From: an uncultured Flavobacteriaceae bacterium
Lineage (GTDB): Bacteria; Bacteroidota; Bacteroidia; Flavobacteriales; Flavobacteriaceae
Direction of reading: 5' to 3'
Length of the DNA: 10,396 bases
Assembly: GCA_938074515.1 (NCBI GenBank)
Contig: CALJFV010000125.1
Location: 1 to 10,396 of the forward strand
In this document: piece after piece, positions 1 to 7,498 of the stretch
Layout: every line of letters starts with the position of its first letter
Position numbering within the stretch: position 1 is the first letter of the stretch
Translations under genes and position numbers: made by a program
The notes under the pieces: generated by a model
What the model saw: the letters and a program-made list of their open reading frames with translations, nothing else
What the model was told of the DNA's origin: nothing
Databases searched by the model: none

Positions 1-1190
1 ATAAACGCAGTACCGTGGTTCAACAATATTTGTCTGAATTAACCACCTTTACTCAAGAACGATTTAGCGGTGTCTCTGTAATTAAGGCCTACAGCCTCGA
101 GAACAGAACCCAGAATGAATTTGAAGTGCTCGCCAATACAAGCAAAGAAAAAAATATCGATCTAACTAAAGTTCAAGCCCTATTCTTTCCATTAATGATA
201 TTGCTGATTGGCTTGAGCAACGTCTTGGTCATCTATATTGGTGGAAAACAATACATAGATGGTCTCATTGATTTTGGGACTATCGTAGAATTTCTCATCT
301 ATGTCAATATGCTAACTTGGCCTGTGGCCATTGTGGGTTGGGTTTCCTCAATGGTTCAACAAGCCGAAGCCTCTCAAAAACGCATCAATGAGTTTTTAAA
401 TCAAAAACCTGAAATCGTAAATAATGCGACCCAACATCGTCCCATAGAAGGTCATATCGTTTTTGATACCGTGAGTTTCACATATCCAGATACGGGCATT
501 AAGGCACTTGATGAAGTGTCGTTTGATGTAGGTCCGGGAGAAACCTTGGCCATTATCGGTCATACTGGGTCTGGTAAATCAACAGTTTTAGAACTCATTG
601 CAAGATTATATGATATTGACCAAGGACAATATCTATTAGACGACTGCCCCGCTCGAGACCATCATTTGGACGACCTTCGTGGAGCGATTGGTTATGTGCC
701 TCAAGACGCATTTTTGTTCAGTGAGCGTATTGCGGACAACATTCGCTTTGGCGCAAAAGATGCCACAATACAAGAGATTCAAGATGCTGCAAAAACCGCT
801 TATGTGCACCACAACATAGAAGGGTTTGACAAAGGATATGACACGATTTTAGGGGAACGCGGCATTACACTCAGTGGCGGCCAAAAGCAACGCGTTTCTC
901 TGGCCAGAGCGCTGATAAAAAACCCAAAAATATTATTATTGGATGATTGCCTGAGTGCCGTTGATACCGAAACCGAAGAAGCTATTTTAAGTAATTTGGC
1001 CGGCGTAAAGGACCAAAAAACCTTGATAATTGTGAGTCATCGCGTTTCTACTGTAAAAAATGCAACAAAGATTCTGGTAATGGACCAAGGACGAATAATT
1101 CAGCAAGGCGCTCATAATGAGCTAATAAAAATCCCAGGCTATTACAAAGAGCTTTACGAGAAGCAACTTATCGAAAAAGAATTATCTTAA
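1..1190 (+). CDS. ABC exporter, fused permease and ATPase, 5' end cut off by window edge
   Basis: This is the C-terminal 395 residues of an inner-membrane ABC exporter of the MsbA/multidrug type, which uses ATP to move lipids, drugs or peptides outward. The reading frame is open to the left edge, so the GTG at 15 is not the real start. The visible part begins in the long cytoplasmic helix of the permease and holds two hydrophobic segments (about 180-260 and 275-345), matching the last membrane helices. The ATPase domain follows, with Walker A GHTGSGKS (558-581), Q-loop glutamine (702-704), signature LSGGQ (870-884), Walker B ILLLDD (930-947), D-loop SAVD and switch histidine (1038-1040). The residue after the Walker B aspartate is Asp where active ATPases have Glu. 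This is the hallmark of the degenerate half of heterodimeric exporters such as TM287/288, so a partner subunit may exist. The substrate cannot be told from sequence. Family assignment is firm. Confidence 0.95.
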   Translation, partial: KRSTVVQQYLSELTTFTQERFSGVSVIKAYSLENRTQNEFEVLANTSKEKNIDLTKVQALFFPLMILLIGLSNVLVIYIGGKQYIDGLIDFGTIVEFLIYVNMLTWPVAIVGWVSSMVQQAEASQKRINEFLNQKPEIVNNATQHRPIEGHIVFDTVSFTYPDTGIKALDEVSFDVGPGETLAIIGHTGSGKSTVLELIARLYDIDQGQYLLDDCPARDHHLDDLRGAIGYVPQDAFLFSERIADNIRFGAKDATIQEIQDAAKTAYVHHNIEGFDKGYDTILGERGITLSGGQKQRVSLARALIKNPKILLLDDCLSAVDTETEEAILSNLAGVKDQKTLIIVSHRVSTVKNATKILVMDQGRIIQQGAHNELIKIPGYYKELYEKQLIEKELS

Positions 1191-1221
1191 AATTTTTGAA
1201 GATTTGGATTTTTTTTAGATT

Positions 1222-1254
1222 TTTGAGTAACAACCGCATCCAATAATACCTTCT
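1222..1254 (+). promoter_or_regulatory. Possible promoter of the PUR-domain gene
   Basis: TTTG at 1222-1225 is followed after 21 bases by TACCTTCT at 1247-1254, a partial match to the Bacteroidota -33/-7 pattern TTTG-N19-21-TAnnTTTG. The -7 box ends only three bases before the ATG at 1258, so a transcript from here would be nearly leaderless. The gene may instead be read through from the exporter, since no terminator is visible between them. The match is weak. Confidence 0.3.
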
Positions 1255-1257
1255 AAA

Positions 1258-1629
1258 ATGAATCAACAGTTCACCTCAAATAAAGAGGAAATTTACTCAA
1301 AAGTAATGCGTGCTGGGCGCAGGACCTATTTTTTTGATGTCCGCGAAACCAAAGCCGGTGATTATTATTTGACCATTACAGAGAGTAAAAAATTTACCAA
1401 CGACGATGGGTCGTTTCACTACAAAAAACATAAAATTTATCTCTACAAAGAAGATTTTGTAGAATTCAAGGAACACCTGGTAGATATGATTGATTATGTC
1501 ATCGATGCCAAAGGTGATGAAGTCATTAGTGAACGCCATCAAAAAGACTACAGCACAGAAGATAACGACGAACACGAGCATAGTTCACCGAGTTCATCTT
1601 TTACCGATGTTAATTTTGATGACATATAA
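1258..1629 (+). CDS. PUR-family DNA/RNA-binding protein (DUF3276)
   Basis: The product is a 123-residue cytoplasmic protein with a single PUR domain at about residues 10-85, recognised from the run RAGRRTYFFDVRETKAGDYY followed by TITESKK, DGSFHYKKHKIYLYKEDF. PUR proteins bind single-stranded DNA and RNA, and the bacterial single-domain form was characterised as BpuR in Borrelia. In Bacteroidota the family is widespread and its role is not settled. The tail (about 95-123) is acidic and serine-rich, probably disordered, and ends FDDI. The ATG start agrees with the usual family length, about 15 residues before the domain. The gene lies 67 bases after the ABC exporter in the same direction and ends at a strong terminator, so the two may share a transcript. 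RNA binding or regulation is an inference from the family. Confidence 0.9.
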   Translation: MNQQFTSNKEEIYSKVMRAGRRTYFFDVRETKAGDYYLTITESKKFTNDDGSFHYKKHKIYLYKEDFVEFKEHLVDMIDYVIDAKGDEVISERHQKDYSTEDNDEHEHSSPSSSFTDVNFDDI

Positions 1630-1662
1630 CATCTCTTTTAATTGATAGGGATTACCCATTAT

Positions 1663-1691
1663 AAACCGCCCGGCTTGAGGCGGTTTTTTTT
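1663..1691 (+). terminator. Intrinsic terminator after the PUR-domain gene
   Basis: AAACCGCC (1663-1670) pairs perfectly with GGCGGTTT (1679-1686) around an 8-base loop, and an unbroken T run continues to 1691. The hairpin lies 34 bases past the PUR stop codon and ends 28 bases before the next start. It closes the exporter-PUR transcript and isolates the peptidase gene. Confidence 0.92.
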
Positions 1692-1698
1692 ATCTTAG
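1691..1698 (+). promoter_or_regulatory. Possible -7 box of the M14 peptidase gene
   Basis: TATCTTAG differs from the Bacteroidota TAnnTTTG box by one base and lies 20 bases before the ATG at 1719. No TTTG is found at the expected -33 distance, which would fall inside the terminator stem. It is the best candidate in the 27 bases between terminator and start, but it is weak. Confidence 0.3.
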
Positions 1699-1718
1699 GA
1701 AATTGAAACTTACCCGAT

Positions 1719-4232
1719 ATGAAAAAATATTTGTTTTTGAGCCTGACACTGTTTTTTAGCCTTTTAATCCAAGGGCAAAATTTTGATTTAAACGGCTACC
1801 TGCCACAAGACATTAATTATAACCCTGAAATTCCAACGCCTGAGGAAGTCGTGGGGCATCAGGTCGGTGAATGGCATATTACGCACGATCGACTCTCTAG
1901 GTATATGGAGGTTTTGGCAGAACTCAGTCCGCGAATGACTATAGAGCATCGGGGGACAACTTACGAGGGAAGACCGCTTTGGCTGCTCACAGTTACTTCA
2001 CCTGAGAATCACAATAGAATAGAACAAATTAAATCAGATCGCCAGAGTTTAATTAATCAAAACAAAAAATCCCTTGATTTAAGCCTTTTACCCATTGTCT
2101 TATACCAGGGATTTTCAATACACGGCAATGAACCCAGCGGCAGTAATGCGGCCCTACTCTATGCCTATTACCTCGCCGCCGCACAGGGCCCTGCAATAGA
2201 AAAAGCACTCAAAGAAAGTGTGATTCTTTTAGACCCCTCTTTTAATCCTGATGGGTTACAAAGATTTTCAACCTGGGCCAATATGCACAAAAGCAACAAC
2301 ATTAACCCAGACCCAAACGACAGAGAGTACACCGAAGTTTGGCCCGGTGGGCGGACCAATCATTATTGGTTTGATCTCAATCGGGATTGGATGCCCAGTC
2401 AGCTTCCAGAAAGCCAAGCACGGATTAAAACCTTTCACCAGTGGCATCCTAATGTTTTGACCGATCACCATGAGATGGGGACAAATTCTACATTCTTTTT
2501 TCAGCCTGGGATTCCCACACGAACGCATCCGCTGACGCCAAAATTAAATCAAGAACTCACGCGAGCCATAGGTCGATTTCACGCGCAGGCATTGGATGAA
2601 ATTGGAAGCCTTTATTATTCTGAAGAGGATTACGATGACTTTTATTACGGCAAAGGATCCACTTTTCCTGACATTCATGGCGGGGTCGGCATCCTCTTTG
2701 AACAAGCCTCTTCTCGAGGACATGCTCAGGAGAGCGACAATGGTATATTAACTTTTCCATTTACCATCAAAAATCAATTTACGGCAGCATTATCCACCCT
2801 TATGGCGAGTATTGCTTTGAAAAAAGATTTGATGAACTACCAAAGGGATTTTTATCACGAAATGCGCCAAAACAAAGGGAGTGATGAAGTGTTTTTAGTC
2901 CAGGACACCCATGATTCTGCAAAATTAAGGGCTTTTCTCGAGCTCATGGATCGCCAACACGTCGATGCATTTCGACTTAAAAAAGCGGTGCGTATTGACG
3001 GCCAAAATTACCTTCCAAAATCAACAATAGCCATTCCCAAGGACCAAACACAAAGTACGCTCATCGAGGCTATGTTTGAGCGCAGGACACAATTTCAGGA
3101 CAGTTTATTTTATGATATCAGCGCATGGAGTCTTCCTCTTGCGTTTAATTTGGACTACACCAGTGCAAGACTAAAGGAACTGGAGCTGGGTCAAAAAATA
3201 GGCCCTGAAGACCTCAAAATGCCAAAAAATAAGCTCGTAAAGAGTTATGCCTACATCATAGAATGGGAAGATTATTATAGTCCGAAAGCCCTAAATTATT
3301 TACTGGAAAACAATGTCCGGGTTAAAGTAGCGATGCGCCCATTTGCCATGGGCAAACAAAATTTTGATTACGGCAGTTTGATGATCCCAGCCAAAAATCA
3401 AGAAAAATCTCCTGATGAGATCTATGATATAATGGAGGCCCTGAGCGAGAATCACATAATTCACGGTATCGCCACGGGAGCAACTCAAGGAATGAATTTG
3501 GGCAGTTCAGATTTTAGAACCATAGAACCAAAAAAGATAGCGCTCCTAGTGGGTCCCGGTATAAATCCTTATGATGCTGGTGAAATTTGGCACTTAATGG
3601 ACACGCGATATGATATTACCTTGACCAAACTTGATGTTTCTGAAGTGGGTCGCAAGAATTTAAGTCGATACACCACCATTATCATGCCTGCCACTTGGGG
3701 ACGCGGCCCGGATAGCGGCGCGAGTAAAGTCCTAAAAAATTGGGTTGAGCAAGGAGGGCATCTTATTGGATTCAGATCTGCTGCTTATTGGATTAATAAC
3801 AATGAACTATTGGATTTGACACTCATGAATTCAGAAAAAACCGGTCAACAAGCAAGCTTTGAACAACAAGAACGCTATAGAGGAGCACAAGTAATCGGTG
3901 GCGCAATATTTCAAGCAAAAACTGATCGCTCGCACCCGATAAATTTTGGCTATAAAAAGAGTACCGTTCCTCTGTTTCGCAATACTACAATTTTCCTTGA
4001 AGCCGACGCCTATGCCGCAAATAACCCAATTTTGTATCAAAAAGATCCACTACTCTCGGGATATGTCTCAAAAGAGAATCTTAAAACACTTTCGGGAAGC
4101 AGTGCATTCAAATCAGGACGCAGCGGTCGAGGTAGGGTCAGTTATTTTACCGACAACACCAACTTTAGAGCGTTCTGGTACGGCACGAACAAGCTCATGT
4201 TAAACGCCATATTTTTTGGAGACCAAATGTAA
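1719..4232 (+). CDS. Secreted M14-family zinc carboxypeptidase with C-terminal amidotransferase-like domain
   Basis: The product is an 837-residue exported metallopeptidase. Residues 1-19 are a signal peptide (MKKYLFLSLTLFFSLLIQG, then QNFD), so it acts in the periplasm or at the cell surface. The M14 catalytic domain covers about residues 50-370. Zinc ligands are H135 and E138 (HGNEPSG) and probably H251 (TDHHEMG). FDLNRDW with N221 and R222 matches the substrate-carboxylate motif, and E328 in GILFEQASSRG is the expected catalytic glutamate. Residues from about 605 onward (KKIALLVGPGINPYDAG and later GGHLIGFRSAAYW) resemble a class I glutamine amidotransferase/DJ-1 fold. The usual nucleophile-elbow cysteine appears to be replaced by R686, so that domain is probably non-catalytic. 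No type IX secretion sorting domain is visible. M14 enzymes cut C-terminal residues from peptides, or stem-peptide bonds in cell-wall fragments. The exact substrate is unknown. The gene stands alone between a terminator and a convergent neighbour. Confidence 0.93.
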   Translation: MKKYLFLSLTLFFSLLIQGQNFDLNGYLPQDINYNPEIPTPEEVVGHQVGEWHITHDRLSRYMEVLAELSPRMTIEHRGTTYEGRPLWLLTVTSPENHNRIEQIKSDRQSLINQNKKSLDLSLLPIVLYQGFSIHGNEPSGSNAALLYAYYLAAAQGPAIEKALKESVILLDPSFNPDGLQRFSTWANMHKSNNINPDPNDREYTEVWPGGRTNHYWFDLNRDWMPSQLPESQARIKTFHQWHPNVLTDHHEMGTNSTFFFQPGIPTRTHPLTPKLNQELTRAIGRFHAQALDEIGSLYYSEEDYDDFYYGKGSTFPDIHGGVGILFEQASSRGHAQESDNGILTFPFTIKNQFTAALSTLMASIALKKDLMNYQRDFYHEMRQNKGSDEVFLVQDTHDSAKLRAFLELMDRQHVDAFRLKKAVRIDGQNYLPKSTIAIPKDQTQSTLIEAMFERRTQFQDSLFYDISAWSLPLAFNLDYTSARLKELELGQKIGPEDLKMPKNKLVKSYAYIIEWEDYYSPKALNYLLENNVRVKVAMRPFAMGKQNFDYGSLMIPAKNQEKSPDEIYDIMEALSENHIIHGIATGATQGMNLGSSDFRTIEPKKIALLVGPGINPYDAGEIWHLMDTRYDITLTKLDVSEVGRKNLSRYTTIIMPATWGRGPDSGASKVLKNWVEQGGHLIGFRSAAYWINNNELLDLTLMNSEKTGQQASFEQQERYRGAQVIGGAIFQAKTDRSHPINFGYKKSTVPLFRNTTIFLEADAYAANNPILYQKDPLLSGYVSKENLKTLSGSSAFKSGRSGRGRVSYFTDNTNFRAFWYGTNKLMLNAIFFGDQM

Positions 4233-4253
4233 TTTTTGGTGAGGTATGGGGCT

Positions 4254-5186
4254 TTAGCTGACTTTGACCAATTCAACATCAAAAATCAAAGTGGCATTTG
4301 GTGGAATTACCCCTCCTGCACCGCGAGATCCGTATCCTAAATGACTCGGAATCACAAATCGGGCCTTATCTCCAACTTTAAGTAGTTGAATGCCTTCATC
4401 CCACCCAGGAATCACATTGCCTTGACCCACTGGAAAAGAAATAGGGTTGCCACGCTTATAACTATTGTCAAACTCCTTGCCATCAGCTAACATGCCCTTG
4501 TAATGCACAGAAACATTTTGCCCTGATTCTGGCTGAATGCCATCCCCTGGCTGAATGATTTGGTATCTCAGGCCCGTCGCTGTCTCAGTAAATCCTTCAG
4601 ACAAACTTTCGAGTAAATTCTGTTCAGCACGCTTTGCGGCCGCCTCACGTTCTGCTTTGGCCCCGTTAAACCCACGAAAAGCCTCTACAGCATTCCAATC
4701 CTCTGCTTCCTGACCAATGCGTAAAATCTCAAGACGCTCCAGTAGATCATTTTGAGCGATTTTATCAACAACCTCCTGCCCTGCTATGACGCGACCAAAA
4801 ACAGTGTGCTTATTGTCTAGCCAAGGGGTCGCTACATGGGTAATAAAAAACTGGCTTCCATTGGTTCCAGGCCCAGCATTAGCCATCGATAAAATACCAG
4901 GACCATCATGTTTTAATTCAGGATGAAATTCATCATCAAATTGATAGCCCGGCCCACCTGCACCCGTTCCTTGAGGATCGCCCCCTTGGATCATAAAATC
5001 AGCAATAACTCTGTGAAAACTCAAACCATCGTAATAAGGTACCCCAGGCTTTTTTGCGTCATTCTCAAGTTGACCTTCGGCCAGTGCCACAAAATTACCG
5101 ACCGTACCGGGTGTTTTGTCATGAGTCAATAATACATCTATGTTGCCTTTGCTGGTGTGAAAACGAGCGTAAATTCCATTATCCAT
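4254..5186 (-). CDS. Cyclophilin-FKBP fusion peptidyl-prolyl cis-trans isomerase
   Basis: The product is a 310-residue two-domain prolyl isomerase (EC 5.2.1.8) that speeds protein folding. With no signal peptide it is probably cytoplasmic. The cyclophilin domain (about 4-157) keeps R59, F64 and Q67 of [15 protein letters not shown]113, W122 and H127, which correspond to the active-site residues of human CypA. A charged, Ala/Glu-rich helical linker (about 160-200) leads to an FKBP domain (about 205-310). That domain keeps the pocket residues Y229, F239, D240, F251, V258, I259, W262, Y285 and F302. Both domains therefore look active. The frame stays open 46 codons further upstream, but the ATG at 5186 is the real start because a strong promoter lies between 5209 and 5240. 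Such dual-family immunophilins are known from Flavobacterium and Toxoplasma. The gene is monocistronic and convergent with the peptidase, with 21 bases between the two stops. Confidence 0.95.
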   Translation of the reverse strand: MDNGIYARFHTSKGNIDVLLTHDKTPGTVGNFVALAEGQLENDAKKPGVPYYDGLSFHRVIADFMIQGGDPQGTGAGGPGYQFDDEFHPELKHDGPGILSMANAGPGTNGSQFFITHVATPWLDNKHTVFGRVIAGQEVVDKIAQNDLLERLEILRIGQEAEDWNAVEAFRGFNGAKAEREAAAKRAEQNLLESLSEGFTETATGLRYQIIQPGDGIQPESGQNVSVHYKGMLADGKEFDNSYKRGNPISFPVGQGNVIPGWDEGIQLLKVGDKARFVIPSHLGYGSRGAGGVIPPNATLIFDVELVKVS

Positions 5187-5208
5187 GTCTAAAATTATTA
5201 ATGAGGGC

Positions 5209-5240
5209 CAAAGGTAGTATTTGCCAGAAGGATAAACAAA
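5209..5240 (-). promoter_or_regulatory. Promoter of the cyclophilin-FKBP gene
   Basis: On the minus strand TTTG (5240-5237), exactly 20 bases and then TACCTTTG (5216-5209) match the Bacteroidota consensus TTTG-N19-21-TAnnTTTG with no mismatch. Transcription should begin near 5204, giving a leader of about 18 bases before the ATG at 5186. This fixes the start codon and rules out the upstream part of the open frame as coding. Confidence 0.75.
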
Positions 5241-5243
5241 GAA

Positions 5244-5271
5244 AAAAGGGAGCCGACCAAGGCTCCCTTTT
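5244..5271 (-). terminator. Orphan intrinsic terminator hairpin upstream of the isomerase promoter
   Basis: AAAAGGGAGCC (5244-5254) and GGCTCCCTTTT (5261-5271) form a perfect 11-bp stem around a 6-base loop. Read leftward, the stem is followed by T residues to 5242, a good U-tract; read rightward only four T residues follow. It therefore best fits termination of minus-strand transcription coming from 5272-5538, where no gene is evident. It could protect the isomerase promoter from readthrough or end a short unannotated RNA. Confidence 0.75.
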
Positions 5272-5411
5272 ACAACTAACGACCAAAAATTAAAATCTAA
5301 ATTACCGATTTTAATGCTTTTCAATGCCTGACAGTCAAACGACAGTACATTGATGTATTATTAACTACAGTTCAAAGATGCGCGATATAAATGGCCTATA
5401 CTCCAGCATTT

Positions 5412-5491
5412 TTGACCATTTTATATCCATTTTTAACCCATAATAAATCATTTAATAGTTATATTGATAAAATAACATATAAAATGGTTAA
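5412..5491. repeat. Inverted repeat, candidate operator in front of the AraC-type gene
   Basis: TTGACCATTTTATAT (5412-5426) and ATATAAAATGGTTAA (5477-5491) are inverted copies matching at 14 of 15 positions, 50 bases apart. The left arm is also followed by a second CCATTTT at 5427-5433, 11 bases (one helical turn) after the first at 5416-5422. The right arm ends 23 bases before the -7 box of the AraC-type gene, about -37 to -52 from the expected start of transcription, where activators often bind. A role as binding site is inference. The region is very AT-rich, but the arms carry a shared CC/GG core, which makes chance less likely. Confidence 0.45.
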
Positions 5492-5514
5492 TTTTACGCT
5501 GAATTTACGTTACA

Positions 5515-5522
5515 TACCTTTG
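5515..5522 (+). promoter_or_regulatory. -7 promoter box of the AraC-type regulator gene
   Basis: TACCTTTG matches the Bacteroidota TAnnTTTG box exactly and is identical to the box of the divergent isomerase gene. The first transcribed base should be near 5527, 12 bases before the ATG at 5539. The -33 position shows only TTTT/ATTT instead of TTTG, so the promoter may depend on an activator bound at the adjacent inverted repeat. Confidence 0.6.
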
Positions 5523-5538
5523 GTAATTTTATAACGCA

Positions 5539-6405
5539 ATGAAAAAGAATCCACAGTTTGAGGCTATTGCTCCTGCCCCAGGGAGTTCCTTGTATATTGA
5601 AAACCTGCGCGATTTTAATGCGGCTAATCCTTCTTCATGGCATTATCATCCTGAAATGGAGATTGTCTACATCAATGGGGGAAGTGGCAAACGTCATATC
5701 GGAAATCACATTTCGTATTACAACGATGGAGACTTAATATTTATCGGCGCTTCATTACCGCATTTTGGTTTTACAAATCATTTGACAAACAATAAAAGTG
5801 AAATTGTCATTCAGGCTCGCGAGGATTTTCTGGGACCAGAATTTTTTGATGCTGCAGAATTCGCTCCCGTTAAACAACTCTTAAGACGAAGTAAGCAAGG
5901 CATTGTTTATTCAGAAATGACCAAATCACGCTTAGGTCCAAAAATAGAGGCACTGCTCGAAATGAATGCATTTGATCGCTTGATTAACTTTTTAGCGCTT
6001 CTAAACGAACTTGCCCTGGCCAAGGATTATACCCTACTCAATGCGGATCATATAATTTTAGAAACCAAACCCCAAGATGCCGCAAGACTCGATGTCATTT
6101 ACAACTTTGTTAGTCAAAGTTTTACCCGTCCTATAAGTCTCACGGAAATGGCAGATAAAGTCAGTATGACTCCACAGGCCTTTAGTCGCTACTTTAAGAA
6201 TAAAACAGGTAAAACATTTATACAGTTCGTGACAGAATACAGAGTTACCCATGCCTGTAAACTGCTTGCAGAAGGAGCGCTCAGCATTACAGATGTATGT
6301 TTTGAATCCGGATTCAATAACTTTTCGCACTTCAATAAAACGTTTAAAAGTCAAACCGGAAAAAGTCCATCGCATTACAGAAATGAATTGCGACAAATTT
6401 TATAA
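5539..6405 (+). CDS. AraC/XylS-family transcriptional regulator with N-terminal cupin domain
   Basis: The product is a 288-residue DNA-binding regulator. The N-terminal half is a cupin-type sensor, seen in SSWHYHPEMEIVYINGGSGK (residues 32-51, with H35, H37, E39 and E41) and the following DGDLIFIGASLPHFGF. This pattern is usual in AraC proteins that sense sugars or other small ligands. The C-terminal AraC domain (about 187-288) has two helix-turn-helix motifs, ISLTEMADKVSMTPQAFSRY and SITDVCFESGFNNFSHFNKT, then the family ending TGKSPSHYR. Its ligand and targets are unknown. It is transcribed alone, with its own promoter and a strong terminator, and no sugar-use genes lie beside it. An inverted repeat just upstream suggests autoregulation, or control of the intergenic region. 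Family assignment is firm and function is open. Confidence 0.93.
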   Translation: MKKNPQFEAIAPAPGSSLYIENLRDFNAANPSSWHYHPEMEIVYINGGSGKRHIGNHISYYNDGDLIFIGASLPHFGFTNHLTNNKSEIVIQAREDFLGPEFFDAAEFAPVKQLLRRSKQGIVYSEMTKSRLGPKIEALLEMNAFDRLINFLALLNELALAKDYTLLNADHIILETKPQDAARLDVIYNFVSQSFTRPISLTEMADKVSMTPQAFSRYFKNKTGKTFIQFVTEYRVTHACKLLAEGALSITDVCFESGFNNFSHFNKTFKSQTGKSPSHYRNELRQIL

Positions 6406-6428
6406 GACCCTAGGCACAATATTGTGGT

Positions 6429-6467
6429 AAACCAAAAAGGCATTCTAAATGAATGCCTTTTTGGTTT
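6429..6467. terminator. Bidirectional terminator between AraC-type and DUF2911 genes
   Basis: AAACCAAAAAGGCATTC (6429-6445) pairs perfectly with GAATGCCTTTTTGGTTT (6451-6467) around a 5-base loop, a 17-bp stem. T runs fall on both sides in either direction. It lies 24 bases past the regulator stop and 53 bases past the stop of the convergent DUF2911 gene, so it can serve both. Confidence 0.9.
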
Positions 6468-6519
6468 GTATCGAATGATTTTAGTCTCGGCGATCAAACT
6501 AAAGACGCCATATTTCAGA

Positions 6520-7365
6520 CTATTTAGCCCACTCAGCAATTGACTTTTTGTTCATGGCTATATAATCCTGGTTTCCTGCTTTCTGCGCCAAATCCATAGA
6601 TTGTTCTGCTGCAGCGATAGCGCCCTTTTTATCTCCAGCCTTTGCATAAATCAGCGCCTTTTGGCGATAATACCAGTAAGCCGGTTCATTTCTCATATCA
6701 ATGGCCTTATCAATCCACGTTTTTGCTTTATTGATGTCCTTACCCGCATTCAAAAAGTAAACTGCCGCTTGATAGTAATCTCTGTCGGTTGGACCGCTCA
6801 TTGTGCGTTCAATAGTTTTCATCACTGCCGACTCAGTATCGAAACCAAAGGGGATGGTTACAGAAACATTTTCCCATAAAAGCGTTAAATCAGCACCTGA
6901 GTCTGTGACGGTCTCAATAGTGATGGTAAAGGACTCCACTTCATTGTTTAATGACTTGGCCTTTACTTTGTAAACTGCTGCAATTTTGCCCTCATCCCAA
7001 GAGCCTGGCAATCCCCAATTCTCTGTTTCTGTGTAAAAATAAACGGTCCACTCATCTTTTGATGGAACGGTGTAAAGAGCATAAGTCCCTGCCTTCAGTG
7101 GCGAGCCACCTACTGTTGCATCACTTTCAAAAGTTATCAGAGTATTTTTGTTCGCTCCCGTACGCCAAAGTTTATCCATAGGCACTAGGTCGCCAAAAAT
7201 AGTGCGCCCGCGCATTGCAGGTCGTGAATATTGAACAGTTACAGAACTCAAACCCACATTTTGTGTTAAGGTTTGCTCAGGAGAAGCCGCAGGGGTTTCG
7301 ATTTGCGCTATAGAGCCAAAAGAACAAGCCATTGCTATAGTTAAAGAGAAAATAAAGTTTTTCAT
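6520..7365 (-). CDS. Exported DUF2911-domain protein with C-terminal TPR-like helices
   Basis: The product is a 281-residue protein with a signal peptide (MKNFIFSLTIAMACSFGSIA, cleavage probably near residues 20-21), so it works in the periplasm or envelope. Residues about 28-175 form a DUF2911 domain, recognised by SVTVQYSRPAMRGRTIFGDL, LWRTGANKNTLITF and KAGTYALYTVP. The family is common in Bacteroidota and has no established biochemical role. Residues about 195-265 are helical with TPR-like spacing (DYYQAAVYFLNAGKDINKAK, then YWYYRQKALIYAKAGDKKGA), suggesting protein-protein contact. The frame is open 47 codons further upstream, but that stretch begins with unrelated sequence, and the ATG at 7365 opens directly on the signal peptide. 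A possible -7 box on the minus strand (AATCTTTG, 7409-7402) has one mismatch and no clear -33 partner. The gene is monocistronic and divergent from the SRPBCC operon. Confidence 0.88.
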   Translation of the reverse strand: MKNFIFSLTIAMACSFGSIAQIETPAASPEQTLTQNVGLSSVTVQYSRPAMRGRTIFGDLVPMDKLWRTGANKNTLITFESDATVGGSPLKAGTYALYTVPSKDEWTVYFYTETENWGLPGSWDEGKIAAVYKVKAKSLNNEVESFTITIETVTDSGADLTLLWENVSVTIPFGFDTESAVMKTIERTMSGPTDRDYYQAAVYFLNAGKDINKAKTWIDKAIDMRNEPAYWYYRQKALIYAKAGDKKGAIAAAEQSMDLAQKAGNQDYIAMNKKSIAEWAK

Positions 7366-7451
7366 GATGTAAAATTTTAGACGAATATAATTCACTAAAA
7401 GCAAAGATTCGTTAATAAAACGATAAAACAGATAAATCATTCTGTTTAACT

Positions 7452-7484
7452 TTTGATCAATTTTGTTAAACAATTGTATCTTTA
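7452..7484 (+). promoter_or_regulatory. Candidate promoter of the SRPBCC-SDR-photolyase operon
   Basis: TTTG (7452-7455), 21 bases, then TATCTTTA (7477-7484) matches the Bacteroidota promoter pattern except for the last base. Transcription should begin near 7489. This lies downstream of the TTG at 7463 and just upstream of the TTG at 7499, which favours the latter as the start codon of the first gene. Confidence 0.5.
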
Positions 7485-7498
7485 CAAAAAATATCATT

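Noticed and set aside
1297..1581. Long open frame on the minus strand across the PUR-domain gene.
   Set aside because: It is the antisense shadow of a well-conserved gene. Its hydrophobic composition follows from the complementary codons, and no family is recognisable.
4222..4240. Short hairpin ACCAAA/TTTGGT at the stop codon of the M14 peptidase, considered as a terminator.
   Set aside because: The stem is only six base pairs, mostly AT, with a 7-base loop and no T run after it.
5187..5324. In-frame 46-codon upstream extension of the isomerase frame starting with ATG at 5324.
   Set aside because: It spans the perfect terminator hairpin and the perfect TTTG/TACCTTTG promoter, and the cyclophilin domain begins right after the ATG at 5186.
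5365..5430. A 21-codon open frame on the minus strand inside the intergenic region, upstream of the orphan terminator.
   Set aside because: It has no recognisable family, no clear ribosome site and no promoter box. A frame this short is expected by chance in AT-rich DNA.
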